From UBA5976 sp037137575 (lineage in GTDB: Bacteria > Actinomycetota > Actinomycetes > S36-B12 > UBA5976): a stretch of DNA of 64,000 nt. The stretch is taken from positions 6,506-70,505 of the forward strand of contig JBAXKB010000003.1 in NCBI GenBank assembly GCA_037137575.1, written 5' to 3'. A program made the translations under genes and the position numbers. Numbering within the stretch: position 1 is the first letter of the stretch; the number at the start of each line of letters is the position of its first letter. The notes below the pieces were generated by a model, which searched no databases, had not been told where the DNA came from, and was given only the letters and a program-made list of their open reading frames with translations. Below are positions 51,769-59,093 of this stretch, piece after piece.

Positions 51769-52580
51769 CTTTCGCCTTTAAGTTCAGTTACCAAAGCACA
51801 GTGGTCGCTAATACCAAGCGCCATTCGTTGTGCTCGGCCGCGGGCGGACTTCACAGTTTCACTCGCGAGGCCACGAGCTAAAATGTGATCGAACTGAATT
51901 CGCGGCTTTACTACCGGGTAGGTAGGCGTATGGGCAAGTGAATCCCAGCCAGTAACTCTTTGCGGTAGTTTGCCAATTAAGTTGAAGTCACCGAAAAGTA
52001 GCGACGGTAATCCGCGCTTGGCTAGGGCCTTGCTAAGCGAGCGTAATTGTTTAACGTTGAATCCTGGGACAAAACTTAAGTGTGTTGTGGCAATAGTCAT
52101 CGGGCCAAGTGGTGTTTGTGCTCTGGCGATGATTGCAACTCGTGGCTCGTCAGCTACTTTAAGCATGCGCCAGCCATCATCAGAAGGAACCGCAAGTGGC
52201 AGTGACATTGGCGCAGCTTTGAATCGCATCACTTCAATTTGATCTAGTGGGTACCGACTGGCAATGCCATTACCGTACTGTGGGCTAGTTGATTCAGAAA
52301 GTGCATCGCCGTGCAAATGAATTGCTGAATCATCGGCCGACTCCCACTGTTCGCCAGGAGTGCCAATAAGCGCTGGGGCAAAAATCCAATAGGGAAGTTC
52401 TAGACCAACAGCAATGTCTTGAAGTTGATGTTGGTGATTACTGCGAGGCTGTCCACGATCAACTTCCTGTACTCCGATGATGTCAGCGCGAATTAGGCGA
52501 GCCTGCTCAACTAGATCTACATCGCGCCCGGCGCCAATTATGGGGGTGGCATGTAACAGATTCCAGGTAGCAATACGCAT
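51765..52580 (-). CDS. Endonuclease/exonuclease/phosphatase family protein
   Basis: The fold of DNase I/exonuclease III/sphingomyelinase-like hydrolases is seen: MRIATWNLLH at the start (Asn metal ligand), GVQEVDRG (Glu), FGDFNLIG (Asp/Asn) and GISDHCAL (Asp-His). The 271-residue protein may act on DNA, phosphoesters or a lipid head group; sequence alone does not decide. ATG 52580 is chosen because TAGGCT lies 7 nt ahead and the domain begins at this Met; the longer frame to 52604 has no support. It lies convergent with adnB and divergent from nudC. Confidence 0.85.
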   Translation of the reverse strand: MRIATWNLLHATPIIGAGRDVDLVEQARLIRADIIGVQEVDRGQPRSNHQHQLQDIAVGLELPYWIFAPALIGTPGEQWESADDSAIHLHGDALSESTSPQYGNGIASRYPLDQIEVMRFKAAPMSLPLAVPSDDGWRMLKVADEPRVAIIARAQTPLGPMTIATTHLSFVPGFNVKQLRSLSKALAKRGLPSLLFGDFNLIGKLPQRVTGWDSLAHTPTYPVVKPRIQFDHILARGLASETVKSARGRAQRMALGISDHCALVTELKGES

Positions 52581-52587
52581 ATCAATC

Positions 52588-52593
52588 AGCCTA
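52588..52593 (-). promoter_or_regulatory. Predicted -10 element for leaderless EEP gene
   Basis: Minus-strand TAGGCT, then GATTGAT, then ATG 52580. It faces the nudC promoter within 53 bp. Confidence 0.55.
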
Positions 52594-52621
52594 CGGTGAT
52601 GCACAATTGCCCGCAGAACCT

Positions 52622-52627
52622 TAGGTT
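52622..52627 (+). promoter_or_regulatory. Predicted -10 element for leaderless nudC
   Basis: TAGGTT, then AGGTAT, then GTG 52634. Confidence 0.55.
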
Positions 52628-52633
52628 AGGTAT

Positions 52634-53545
52634 GTGGGACTCATTCCAGATTTACCGTTAGCCAGATTCGCTGTGGATCGTGGCGCGCTAATGCGGAGTA
52701 ATCCGCACTGGCTGAGCGAACTCTGGTCACTTGAATCCACCAGAGTTTTGTACATCAACAAAAATCAAGTCCCAGTAACTTCTGAACTCTCATTAATTTT
52801 GGTCCAATCACATGTGATGCCTATGGCTGATGAACAAAGTGCTTTACTTCTTGGCATTGACTCTGATCATGCCTACATAGCTGTGATGTTGGATGAGAAC
52901 ACTGATGTTGCGCCACTGTGGGTAACGCTACGAGATGTGGGAGCGCAACTTTCGCCACTTGATGTTGGCTTAGCCATTACCGCAACCGCGCTTGCCACTT
53001 GGCACAACACTCATCGTTATTGCCCGCAGTGCGGTTTAACTACGCAGATTTCTGATGCTGGCTGGTCACGAACTTGTCCAAAGGATTGTGTTACACATTT
53101 TCCAAGAACTGAACCAGCGATTATTGTCGCGGTGCACGATTCAGAAGAACGCATTTTGTTAGGTCGACGAACTAACTGGCCCGAAAACTGGTATTCAACT
53201 TTGGCCGGATTTGTTGAAGCAGGTGAATCTTGCGAGGCAGCTGTGGTGCGTGAAGTCCGTGAAGAAGTTGGGGTTGAAATCGACTTAGAGTCTTTGCAGT
53301 ATTTGGGAAGTCAGCCGTGGCCTTATCCAGCCTCATTAATGCTTGGCTATTCGGCCTTGGCAAGTACAACAGAATTCAAACCTAGCGAAGATGAGATTGC
53401 GCAGATTCGTTGGCTCAGTCGCGAAGAACTTAGCTCGCAGTGTGAAAGTGGGATATTGAAGTTGCCTAATCCAGCTGCCATTTCTTGGCATTTAATTGAA
53501 CACTGGTATGGGCAACCGTTGAATCCAGAGTGGACTCGTGGCTAA
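52634..53545 (+). CDS. nudC: NAD(+) diphosphatase / Nudix hydrolase NudC
   Basis: It hydrolyses NAD(H) to NMN(H) and AMP; homologues also remove NAD caps from RNA. A zinc-ribbon is formed by CPQC and CPKDC (about 131-155). The Nudix box is GFVEAGESCEAAVVREVREEVG (about 195-216, in the G-x5-E-x7-R-E-V-x-E-E form). The NudC-specific motif SQPWPYPASLMLGY follows. Length (303) is normal. The gene lies between adnB and mycoredoxin/uvrD2 as in Mycobacterium (Rv3199c). The leaderless GTG start is inferred from a TAGGTT hexamer 6 nt upstream. Confidence 0.94.
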   Translation: MGLIPDLPLARFAVDRGALMRSNPHWLSELWSLESTRVLYINKNQVPVTSELSLILVQSHVMPMADEQSALLLGIDSDHAYIAVMLDENTDVAPLWVTLRDVGAQLSPLDVGLAITATALATWHNTHRYCPQCGLTTQISDAGWSRTCPKDCVTHFPRTEPAIIVAVHDSEERILLGRRTNWPENWYSTLAGFVEAGESCEAAVVREVREEVGVEIDLESLQYLGSQPWPYPASLMLGYSALASTTEFKPSEDEIAQIRWLSREELSSQCESGILKLPNPAAISWHLIEHWYGQPLNPEWTRG

Positions 53546-53579
53546 AAATGTTGCAGCAACTAACTAAAAAGGAGCCAAA

Positions 53580-53828
53580 ATGGCCGATAAATTAACGATG
53601 TACAGCACTCCATGGTGCGGGTATTGCCAGCGATTGAAGGCGCAGCTTGGCCGCGAAGGTATTGAATTTATAGAAATCGATATCGAGCAAGATCCTGATT
53701 CAGCCGATTTTGTCATGAGTGTAAATGGTGGCAATCAAACCGTTCCGACCGTAGTTTTCCCAAATGGGCAGGCGCTAACCAACCCAAGCCTGGCTCAGGT
53801 TAAAGAAATTCTGGGCCTGAACCAGTAA
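53580..53828 (+). CDS. mrx1: Mycoredoxin (glutaredoxin-like)
   Basis: A glutaredoxin-fold protein of 82 residues with active site PWCGYCQRLK (C-G-Y-C) and TVPTVVFPNG (cis-Pro). Mycoredoxin-1 reduces mycothiol mixed disulfides on proteins. The C-G-Y-C motif and place before uvrD2 match Rv3198A. A strong AAAAGGAG ribosome-binding site precedes ATG 53580. Together with mshB it indicates a working mycothiol system. Confidence 0.92.
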   Translation: MADKLTMYSTPWCGYCQRLKAQLGREGIEFIEIDIEQDPDSADFVMSVNGGNQTVPTVVFPNGQALTNPSLAQVKEILGLNQ

Positions 53829-53865
53829 CTCGTAGCCGAAGTGTCCACCTGTCGGGCGCTCTTGC

Positions 53866-53871
53866 GACAAT
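53866..53871 (+). promoter_or_regulatory. Predicted -10 element for leaderless uvrD2
   Basis: GACAAT, then AGGGCA, then GTG 53878. The first base departs from TAnnnT. Confidence 0.45.
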
Positions 53872-53877
53872 AGGGCA

Positions 53878-55572
53878 GTGTCCGCAATTCTTAAAGCGCT
53901 AGATAGCCAGCAACGAGCTGCGGCTGAATGTGTCAGTGGCCCTGTGGTTATTCACGCAGGAGCCGGCACCGGCAAAACCCGAACTATTACCCACCGACTG
54001 GCTTATGCGATTCAAAGTGGTGTCGTTGAGGCGAATCAGACCTTAACTGTTACTTTTACAAATCGCGCAGCAGGCGAGTTGCGTAGTCGACTTCTTGAAC
54101 TTGGTATTCCAAACGCGCAGGTTCGAACTTTTCATAGCGCAGCGCTAAGGCAATTACGGTTTTTCTATCCGCAGGTTTTTACTAACCAAATACCTACATT
54201 GATTTCCAGTAAAGCGACCTACGTTGCGCAAGCTGCAACCCAATGTCACATAGATGCAGGTCCTGACACTATTCGGGATTTGGCTAGTGAAATCGAGTGG
54301 GCCAAAGTCAACATAATTTCACCCGACTTGTATCGGGAGTCTGCTTTTGACCGCGGTCGAATGCCTGGCCACAATTTGAGTGCTGAACAAGTTGCTCAAG
54401 TTTATGAAACTTACTTAAAAGTTTTAGATCAAGCTCATTTGATGGATTTCGAAGATGTTTTGCTAACAACTGTCGCACTGCTATCAAATTATCCTGAGTT
54501 AGCGGCGCAAGTTCGTTCCCAATATCGCTACTTCACAGTTGACGAATTTCAAGATGTTAGTCCGATTCAATTTGAGCTGCTCTCACTTTGGCTTGGTAAC
54601 CGTGATGACGTTTGCGTTGTTGGCGATCCAGCACAAACTATCTACGAGTTCACGGGGGCGACACCAGAATATCTCGCCACTTTTGCTAATCACTTCCCCC
54701 GAGCCACAGCGTTTGATCTGACAAACTCATACCGCAGCACTCCTGAGGTTATCCAGGTTGCAAATCAAGTATTGACCAGAATTTCGAACAACAGTTTGAA
54801 ACTGCAAGCCACGAGATCAAGTGGACAGAATGTGACCGTTGACGCTTTTTCCGATGATGAGACTGAAGCGCGGGAAATTGCCAGCAACATTCGCAAGTTG
54901 CTCTCTGGGGGATTAGAGCCTAGAGATATCGCAGTCATTTATCGCATCAATAGTCAGTCGGAAGTTTTTGAAACGGCCTTAGCAAATGCGGATATTCCAG
55001 TAACAATTCGCGGAGCTAGCCGATATTTTGAACGACCTGAGATCCGTAATGCGCTGCTGCACCTTCGGGCCAACTTACAGGTGCCGGACGCTCGAGAGAT
55101 GAACTTTATTGTGCGCGATATTGTCAGCGGATTAGGTTGGGCGCCCAAATCACCAGATTCTGGTCGGGCGGCGCAAAATACTTGGGAGTCCTTGAATACA
55201 CTCGTGCAACTTGCCGATGATTTCGCGGCGCAAAATCGCACTGCTCTGTTACCTGAATTCATTGCAGCACTAGATCATCGAAATGAGTACGACCATGACC
55301 CAGTTGCTAATGCGGTAACTCTGGCCTCAATTCATGCCGTCAAGGGCTTGGAATGGGACGCGGTGTTCGTAGCTGGATTGAGTGATGGTTTACTTCCGAT
55401 TACTTATGCAAAAACCCCCACTTTAATTAGCCAAGAACGCCGGCTGTTTTATGTGGCGCTAACCCGAGCCAAGAATCATCTACACATTTCTTGGGCCAAG
55501 TCGCGCAACAGTTACACAAAAGCGCATCGCAGCTCATCAATCTTCCTTGGTGAAATAGAAGACGCTCTTTAA
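53878..55572 (+). CDS. uvrD2: UvrD/Rep-type DNA helicase, UvrD2-like, short form
   Basis: A superfamily 1 3'-5' helicase. Motif I is HAGAGTGKTRTI (about 27-38), motif II VDEFQDVSPIQ, motif III GDPAQTIYEFTGATPEYL, motif V ASIHAVKGLEWDAVFVAGL and motif VI FYVALTRAKNHL. It ends at 564 residues soon after motif VI. Mycobacterial UvrD2 is about 700 residues and carries a C-terminal HRDC domain; that tail is absent here. The frame ends normally and the next gene converges after ten bases, so the short form looks real rather than truncated by error. Confidence 0.9.
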   Translation: MSAILKALDSQQRAAAECVSGPVVIHAGAGTGKTRTITHRLAYAIQSGVVEANQTLTVTFTNRAAGELRSRLLELGIPNAQVRTFHSAALRQLRFFYPQVFTNQIPTLISSKATYVAQAATQCHIDAGPDTIRDLASEIEWAKVNIISPDLYRESAFDRGRMPGHNLSAEQVAQVYETYLKVLDQAHLMDFEDVLLTTVALLSNYPELAAQVRSQYRYFTVDEFQDVSPIQFELLSLWLGNRDDVCVVGDPAQTIYEFTGATPEYLATFANHFPRATAFDLTNSYRSTPEVIQVANQVLTRISNNSLKLQATRSSGQNVTVDAFSDDETEAREIASNIRKLLSGGLEPRDIAVIYRINSQSEVFETALANADIPVTIRGASRYFERPEIRNALLHLRANLQVPDAREMNFIVRDIVSGLGWAPKSPDSGRAAQNTWESLNTLVQLADDFAAQNRTALLPEFIAALDHRNEYDHDPVANAVTLASIHAVKGLEWDAVFVAGLSDGLLPITYAKTPTLISQERRLFYVALTRAKNHLHISWAKSRNSYTKAHRSSSIFLGEIEDAL

Positions 55573-55582
55573 AGTTTGTAAC

Positions 55583-56545
55583 TTAGGCGGCGCGGTTCCA
55601 TTGGCAACCGCAGGCAGCGTGTGTCTTTAGTTGGCTAAAGGATTTATCGGCACTTGGCCAGTCGATTTGCCAGAATCCAGATTCTAGATAGTTCGCTTCC
55701 TGGGCCCATTGATAAACGATGTCCATTACTAGCGTTGCAGTGTGCAGCAATAAGCCAGCAGGGGCTAGATCTTGAGTTGGGCGACCTATGAGTTGAGTAG
55801 TTAGCAATGGCCAGGCCGAGTCCAAATCGGTTAGTCGCGCGTTGTGGCAGCGTAGGCAAGCAGTATGCATTGGCTGAAATACCGTGGACACCAACGCCTG
55901 ATTTTTTCCTGCTCCAGCTACTAGATGAGGCAGATCTGCGGCAATCAAGCGATCAGTTAGATCGGGGGCAAACCAAACATTTTGACCCACCTGGTCAGGG
56001 CACAGAATTACCAAGCGGTTGGTCCGGGTCTTGACTGCTCGAATCATTCGCGGCCAAACCCCGCGTTGAATCCGATCAATGATCATTAACGCAGTGTGAT
56101 CTCGACGGGCGCCAACATCCACGCGGCTTGCTCCCCATGCGGTTACATCAGGAAGTGTCACTTTGCCAGAATCATGAATGTGAATGTTCGTAAACCCACA
56201 TTGAGCTAACAAAATTGCAACAGTTGTTCCCAATCTGCCTGCACCTTGGATTTCGATTTGTGTTTCAGTCAACATGCGATGTTCAGTCAGTTCAGCATCA
56301 GTTGTCATTAGCCCGGACTTCATTAGCCGCGATATTGTCAGGAGTAATTTTTCGGTATCTAAGGTTTCGCGAGTTGCCGCTTGAATAACCTCTTTTAGCG
56401 TTAGGTGGCCAGTACAGTGCGCAATTAGGTGCGCAGCAGTTTTTGCATCTGTTCGCACTTGGGTCGCGGGATCAATTCCGAATTGAACTTCATTTTTACT
56501 GCGCCACAGCACATTGATTCCAGCAGAGAAAATTGGTTTAAACAT
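55583..56545 (-). CDS. ThiF/E1-like cyclodehydratase-type protein without YcaO partner
   Basis: A 320-residue protein. Residues about 1-90 look like a winged-helix/peptide-clamp region, and about 92-320 like a ThiF/E1-type Rossmann domain (IEIQGAGRLGTTVAILLAQCG). Cysteines CLRCHN and CGCQW could bind zinc as in E1-like proteins. It matches the actinobacterial family annotated as thiazole/oxazole-peptide cyclodehydratase C-like (Rv3196 region), but no YcaO gene or precursor peptide is visible here. The conserved ATP-site Asp and Arg are not obvious, so it may be non-catalytic. ATG 56545 is preceded by a weak CACTAT hexamer 6 nt upstream. Confidence 0.7.
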   Translation of the reverse strand: MFKPIFSAGINVLWRSKNEVQFGIDPATQVRTDAKTAAHLIAHCTGHLTLKEVIQAATRETLDTEKLLLTISRLMKSGLMTTDAELTEHRMLTETQIEIQGAGRLGTTVAILLAQCGFTNIHIHDSGKVTLPDVTAWGASRVDVGARRDHTALMIIDRIQRGVWPRMIRAVKTRTNRLVILCPDQVGQNVWFAPDLTDRLIAADLPHLVAGAGKNQALVSTVFQPMHTACLRCHNARLTDLDSAWPLLTTQLIGRPTQDLAPAGLLLHTATLVMDIVYQWAQEANYLESGFWQIDWPSADKSFSQLKTHAACGCQWNRAA

Positions 56546-56584
56546 GTTGCCATAGTGCCGATGTTTTGCGCACAGTGTTCGCGG

Positions 56585-56803
56585 TAATCCACAGCATGCC
56601 TGTGCAGATTGCTTAAGCCAATCAGGGGTAAGGGTTTACCTCTTGTTAATGTGCAAACTATTTTCTATCCACATTCCGATCGCCGTTTTTCCCATTAATT
56701 GCTTAAGAAATGGGGTTGCTCCACAGATTGTTCCACATGTTATTCACTTAGCATCCCCAGATAATGTCCAGGTTTCCCCAATGCTTCCACAGCCTTATCC
56801 ACA
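56585..56803 (+). other. Cluster of DnaA-box-like 9-mers (oriC-like or DnaA-titration site)
   Basis: TTATCCACA, a perfect DnaA box, lies at 56795-56803. One-mismatch forms are TAATCCACA (56585), CTATCCACA (56665) and TTATTCACT (56740). Two-mismatch forms are at 56717 and 56729. TCCACA occurs six times, all on the + strand, within 216 bp. No dnaA, dnaN or rpmH gene is nearby. DnaA binding is inference. Confidence 0.55.
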
Positions 56804-56831
56804 GGGGTTAAAGCGACTTTTGTCTTTTCGC

Positions 56832-56861
56832 TTGGCAGCAGTGCCACATAAGCCCTAGATT
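56832..56861 (+). promoter_or_regulatory. Promoter of the small-RNA candidate
   Basis: TTGGCA (56832-56837), an 18-bp spacer and TAGATT (56856-56861). The expected transcript start, about 56868, falls just before the first stem base at 56873. Confidence 0.5.
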
Positions 56862-56867
56862 CAGAAT

Positions 56868-56952
56868 TCGTTGGAGCTCTCGAGATAACGAGTCAACGTT
56901 CGCAAGGGGAAGGCGAACGAGTGGCACGCGCCTCGGGGGCTCCTACTTTTTT
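56868..56952 (+). ncRNA. Small structured RNA candidate ending in a terminator
   Basis: A 12-bp stem with two G-U pairs (56873-56884 with 56932-56943) closes an inner hairpin of two perfect 7-bp arms (CGTTCGC 56897-56903, GCGAACG 56913-56919) with loop AAGGGGAAG. A T6 run follows at 56947-56952. A promoter stands at the right distance upstream. I do not recognise SRP RNA, 6S, tmRNA or RNase P features. Purine-rich loop AAGGGGAAG resembles a ribosome-binding sequence and could pair with CU-rich RNA. Confidence 0.55.
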
Positions 56953-56966
56953 GTCAGGCGATGCTC

Positions 56967-56972
56967 TACTGT
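56967..56972 (+). promoter_or_regulatory. Predicted -10 element for leaderless metallopeptidase gene
   Basis: TACTGT, then 7 nt, then GTG 56980. Confidence 0.5.
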
Positions 56973-56979
56973 TGCAAAC

Positions 56980-57588
56980 GTGAGCGCGCTTTCTGAACCT
57001 TCATTATTCGATTTCCTCGAATCAGATGAGTGCGCACAAGAACTAGAAGATGTTGCAACTTCGCCGCAAAAATCAGAGCCTGAGATAGAAATACAACGCA
57101 GTAAAAAGCGTCGCAAAACTTGTACTGCTTTTCTGCAAGGCGGAAAAATAATTGTTCAAGTTCCTGCCCGGATGTCACAACGAGAAGTTGAAATCACAGT
57201 TGCAGAACTTGTTGGGCGCATTCAGCGTCGCGAACAAGTTGTTGTTGATCCAAATGCGTTAATGAAACGTGCAACCGAGCTTGTCGCAAATTACTTAGAC
57301 CAAGACATCATCAGAACGCACTCTGTACCAGTGACGATCCGCTGGGTGACTAATCAGAATTCGCGTTGGGGTTCCTGCACGCCAGGCACGGGGGTAATCC
57401 GGTTATCGCACCGCCTGCAAAACATGCCGCAGTATGTGCAGGATGCGGTGTTATTTCACGAGTTAATTCACTTGGTAGTTTTAGGGCACAATAAGCAGTT
57501 TTACAAATTGGTAAACCGTTTTCCAGAGATTGAACGCGCTAACGCGTATCTTTGCGGCTATGCGCACGCGCGTAACCGGAACAACTAA
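56980..57588 (+). CDS. YgjP-like (DUF45/M48-type) zinc metallopeptidase
   Basis: The 202-residue protein has an acidic N-terminus, a basic region and a C-terminal YgjP/WLM-like domain. NQNSRWGSCTPGTGVIRLSHRL is the family hallmark before the zinc motif. The zinc site is HELIHLVVLGHNKQFYKLV (H-E-x-x-H with the third ligand in G-H-x3-F). Such proteins are small cytoplasmic metallopeptidases of uncertain substrate. The leaderless GTG start follows TACTGT by 7 nt. Its stop overlaps the DUF2342 gene by four bases. Confidence 0.88.
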   Translation: MSALSEPSLFDFLESDECAQELEDVATSPQKSEPEIEIQRSKKRRKTCTAFLQGGKIIVQVPARMSQREVEITVAELVGRIQRREQVVVDPNALMKRATELVANYLDQDIIRTHSVPVTIRWVTNQNSRWGSCTPGTGVIRLSHRLQNMPQYVQDAVLFHELIHLVVLGHNKQFYKLVNRFPEIERANAYLCGYAHARNRNN

Positions 57589-58973
57589 TTTACGTCGTCA
57601 TTCTGGTCGGCTGGTGGCTGTTCGTCGATTACTTTTTCCAAATCCGACATCAAATCATGACTCATGTTGGCAATAAACGAATCGATGTCTTCTAGATCGC
57701 TCGATGTTGGTAACAAATCTGGATGAGTCCAGATTTGATCACGCTGTGAAATGCCAATCGTTTCCGTTAGCTTTTGCCAAACGGTAGCTGCTTCACGAAT
57801 CTTGCGTGGTCTGATTTCTAAACCGATAATTCCTTCAAAGAATTTTTCGGCAGGACCACCAGCAGCGCGCCTTCTTCGTAGCGTCTCAGCCAGTGCGTTA
57901 CTGCTCGGTAGACGATTTGCTGCCGCGTCAGATACGACCACACTGACCCAGCTTTCAATCAGGGCAATCAGAAGTTCTAGTCGGGCTAGTGCGGCGTCCT
58001 GTTGGGGAGTGCGCGATTCAACAAATAACTCGCCGCTGATTGCTAAGTTCACCGCTTCTATGTCTGTGGGGTCGATTTCAGCGAGTGCTTGCTCGATTGC
58101 ACTGGTATCAATCTGCACTCCCGATGCATAGGCGGCCATCGCTGATTGAATGTGTGACTGTAGCCAAGGGGCTGCAGTGAAAAGTCTTTGGTGAGCAATT
58201 TCGCGCAACGCCAGGAATATCAGCACATCTGACACTTCAAGATTTAAGCCATCACTAAATTCTTGAACATTACTAGCGATGAAACTTGGGTTACGCGAAT
58301 TAGTTAGCGGAATACCAACATCTGTGGCACTCAGTACTTGTGTTGCCATTTTTCCCAGGCCAGCACCAAATTGGTTGCCAAACAAAGTTGCCCCCATTGA
58401 TTTAGCCATGTCCATTACTGGTCTGAGTAGATCGTTAATGTCGCCAGAGCTAATTAGTTGTTCAATCTGGGATGCAACTTCAGGTGGAAGTTGTTCCAAA
58501 ATTTCTGGTGGGATGCTCATTGCGCCAGCGTCAATGTCTTGCGGGATTATGGTGGACATCGCTTCTGCGAGTCCGTGCGCAACTGGGTCCACTAAACCTT
58601 GCCATGCAAGTAACGTCTCCGTAATCCATTTCTCCCGCGTGAGAATTTCGCAGTTCTGTCCACCGCTTGGCAATGCGGTTGCTTCGCCCAGCCAAAGATT
58701 GGCTAAGTCAGTTGCGGTTTCGGCGCTGTGTTGAAACGCCTCGTTAACCTGAGTTGGGGTACTTTCGTGCAGAATGGCCGAGCTTGCCTGCCGCGCTGCA
58801 TTCCAATCAACTGGTCCAGTATTTTCAGCGGAGCCAGATTGCATCATTTTGCCTAGATTTTCAAAAAACTGGTTCAGATCCTGATTTGCATCGTCACTTG
58901 GGCTAAATCCGAATGGAATCGACACGTAATCGCCACCTAACATTTGCCCCGCTTCAAGGAGCTCGGGACTCAA
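57585..58973 (-). CDS. DUF2342 (zinc-dependent metalloprotease-like) protein
   Basis: A 462-residue, helix-rich protein of the actinobacterial DUF2342 family (Rv3195-like). It carries LREIAHQRLF (the family's E-x-x-H version of a zinc site), AAPWLQSHIQ, and ALIESWVSVVVSDAA. Some databases call it zinc-dependent metalloprotease or coenzyme F420-linked hydrolase; activity is unproven. The start is uncertain: TTG 58973 sits 5 nt after a TAGGCT hexamer, while ATG 58943 is the first ordinary start. It is divergent from the PDZ-Lon protein gene, as in mycobacteria. Confidence 0.85.
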   Translation of the reverse strand: MSPELLEAGQMLGGDYVSIPFGFSPSDDANQDLNQFFENLGKMMQSGSAENTGPVDWNAARQASSAILHESTPTQVNEAFQHSAETATDLANLWLGEATALPSGGQNCEILTREKWITETLLAWQGLVDPVAHGLAEAMSTIIPQDIDAGAMSIPPEILEQLPPEVASQIEQLISSGDINDLLRPVMDMAKSMGATLFGNQFGAGLGKMATQVLSATDVGIPLTNSRNPSFIASNVQEFSDGLNLEVSDVLIFLALREIAHQRLFTAAPWLQSHIQSAMAAYASGVQIDTSAIEQALAEIDPTDIEAVNLAISGELFVESRTPQQDAALARLELLIALIESWVSVVVSDAAANRLPSSNALAETLRRRRAAGGPAEKFFEGIIGLEIRPRKIREAATVWQKLTETIGISQRDQIWTHPDLLPTSSDLEDIDSFIANMSHDLMSDLEKVIDEQPPADQNDDVN

Positions 58974-59007
58974 TTACCAGCCTAAGCGACCAGTCGAGAA
59001 TTTGAGT

Positions 59008-59030
59008 CGCCAGACGCTACGCTACTGGCG
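59008..59030. promoter_or_regulatory. Inverted repeat between DUF2342 and ylbL
   Basis: CGCCAG and CTGGCG are separated by 11 nt, about 20 bases before a TACGCT hexamer (59053-59058) that could serve ylbL. Possible operator for the divergent pair; no known motif. Confidence 0.3.
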
Positions 59031-59093
59031 AAAACCCAGGGGTTAAGTCCCGTACGCTATTGCTAGCAAGGTTTTCGGGCAAAGGAGTAAGCA

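Larger units (their letters stand above)
56546..56979. other. Long intergenic region (434 bp): DnaA-box-like cluster plus small-RNA unit
   Basis: The longest gene-free stretch of the window; no credible open frame is present. Its left half (56585-56803) carries the DnaA-box-like cluster and a 10-bp direct repeat ATTGCTTAAG (56608-56617 and 56698-56707). Its right half (56832-56952) carries the promoter-stem-terminator unit. The last 15 bases hold the predicted promoter of the metallopeptidase gene. whiB7, found in this place in mycobacteria, is absent. Confidence 0.7.

Noticed and set aside
56868..56952. SRP RNA, 6S RNA or tmRNA as identity of the small RNA candidate
   Set aside because: The SRP apical GGAAGC-type loop is missing, the length is too short for 6S or tmRNA, and no tag-peptide frame or tRNA-like ends are present.
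58279..58734. 151-codon open frame antisense to DUF2342
   Set aside because: Entirely inside the DUF2342 gene and with no independent coding signal.
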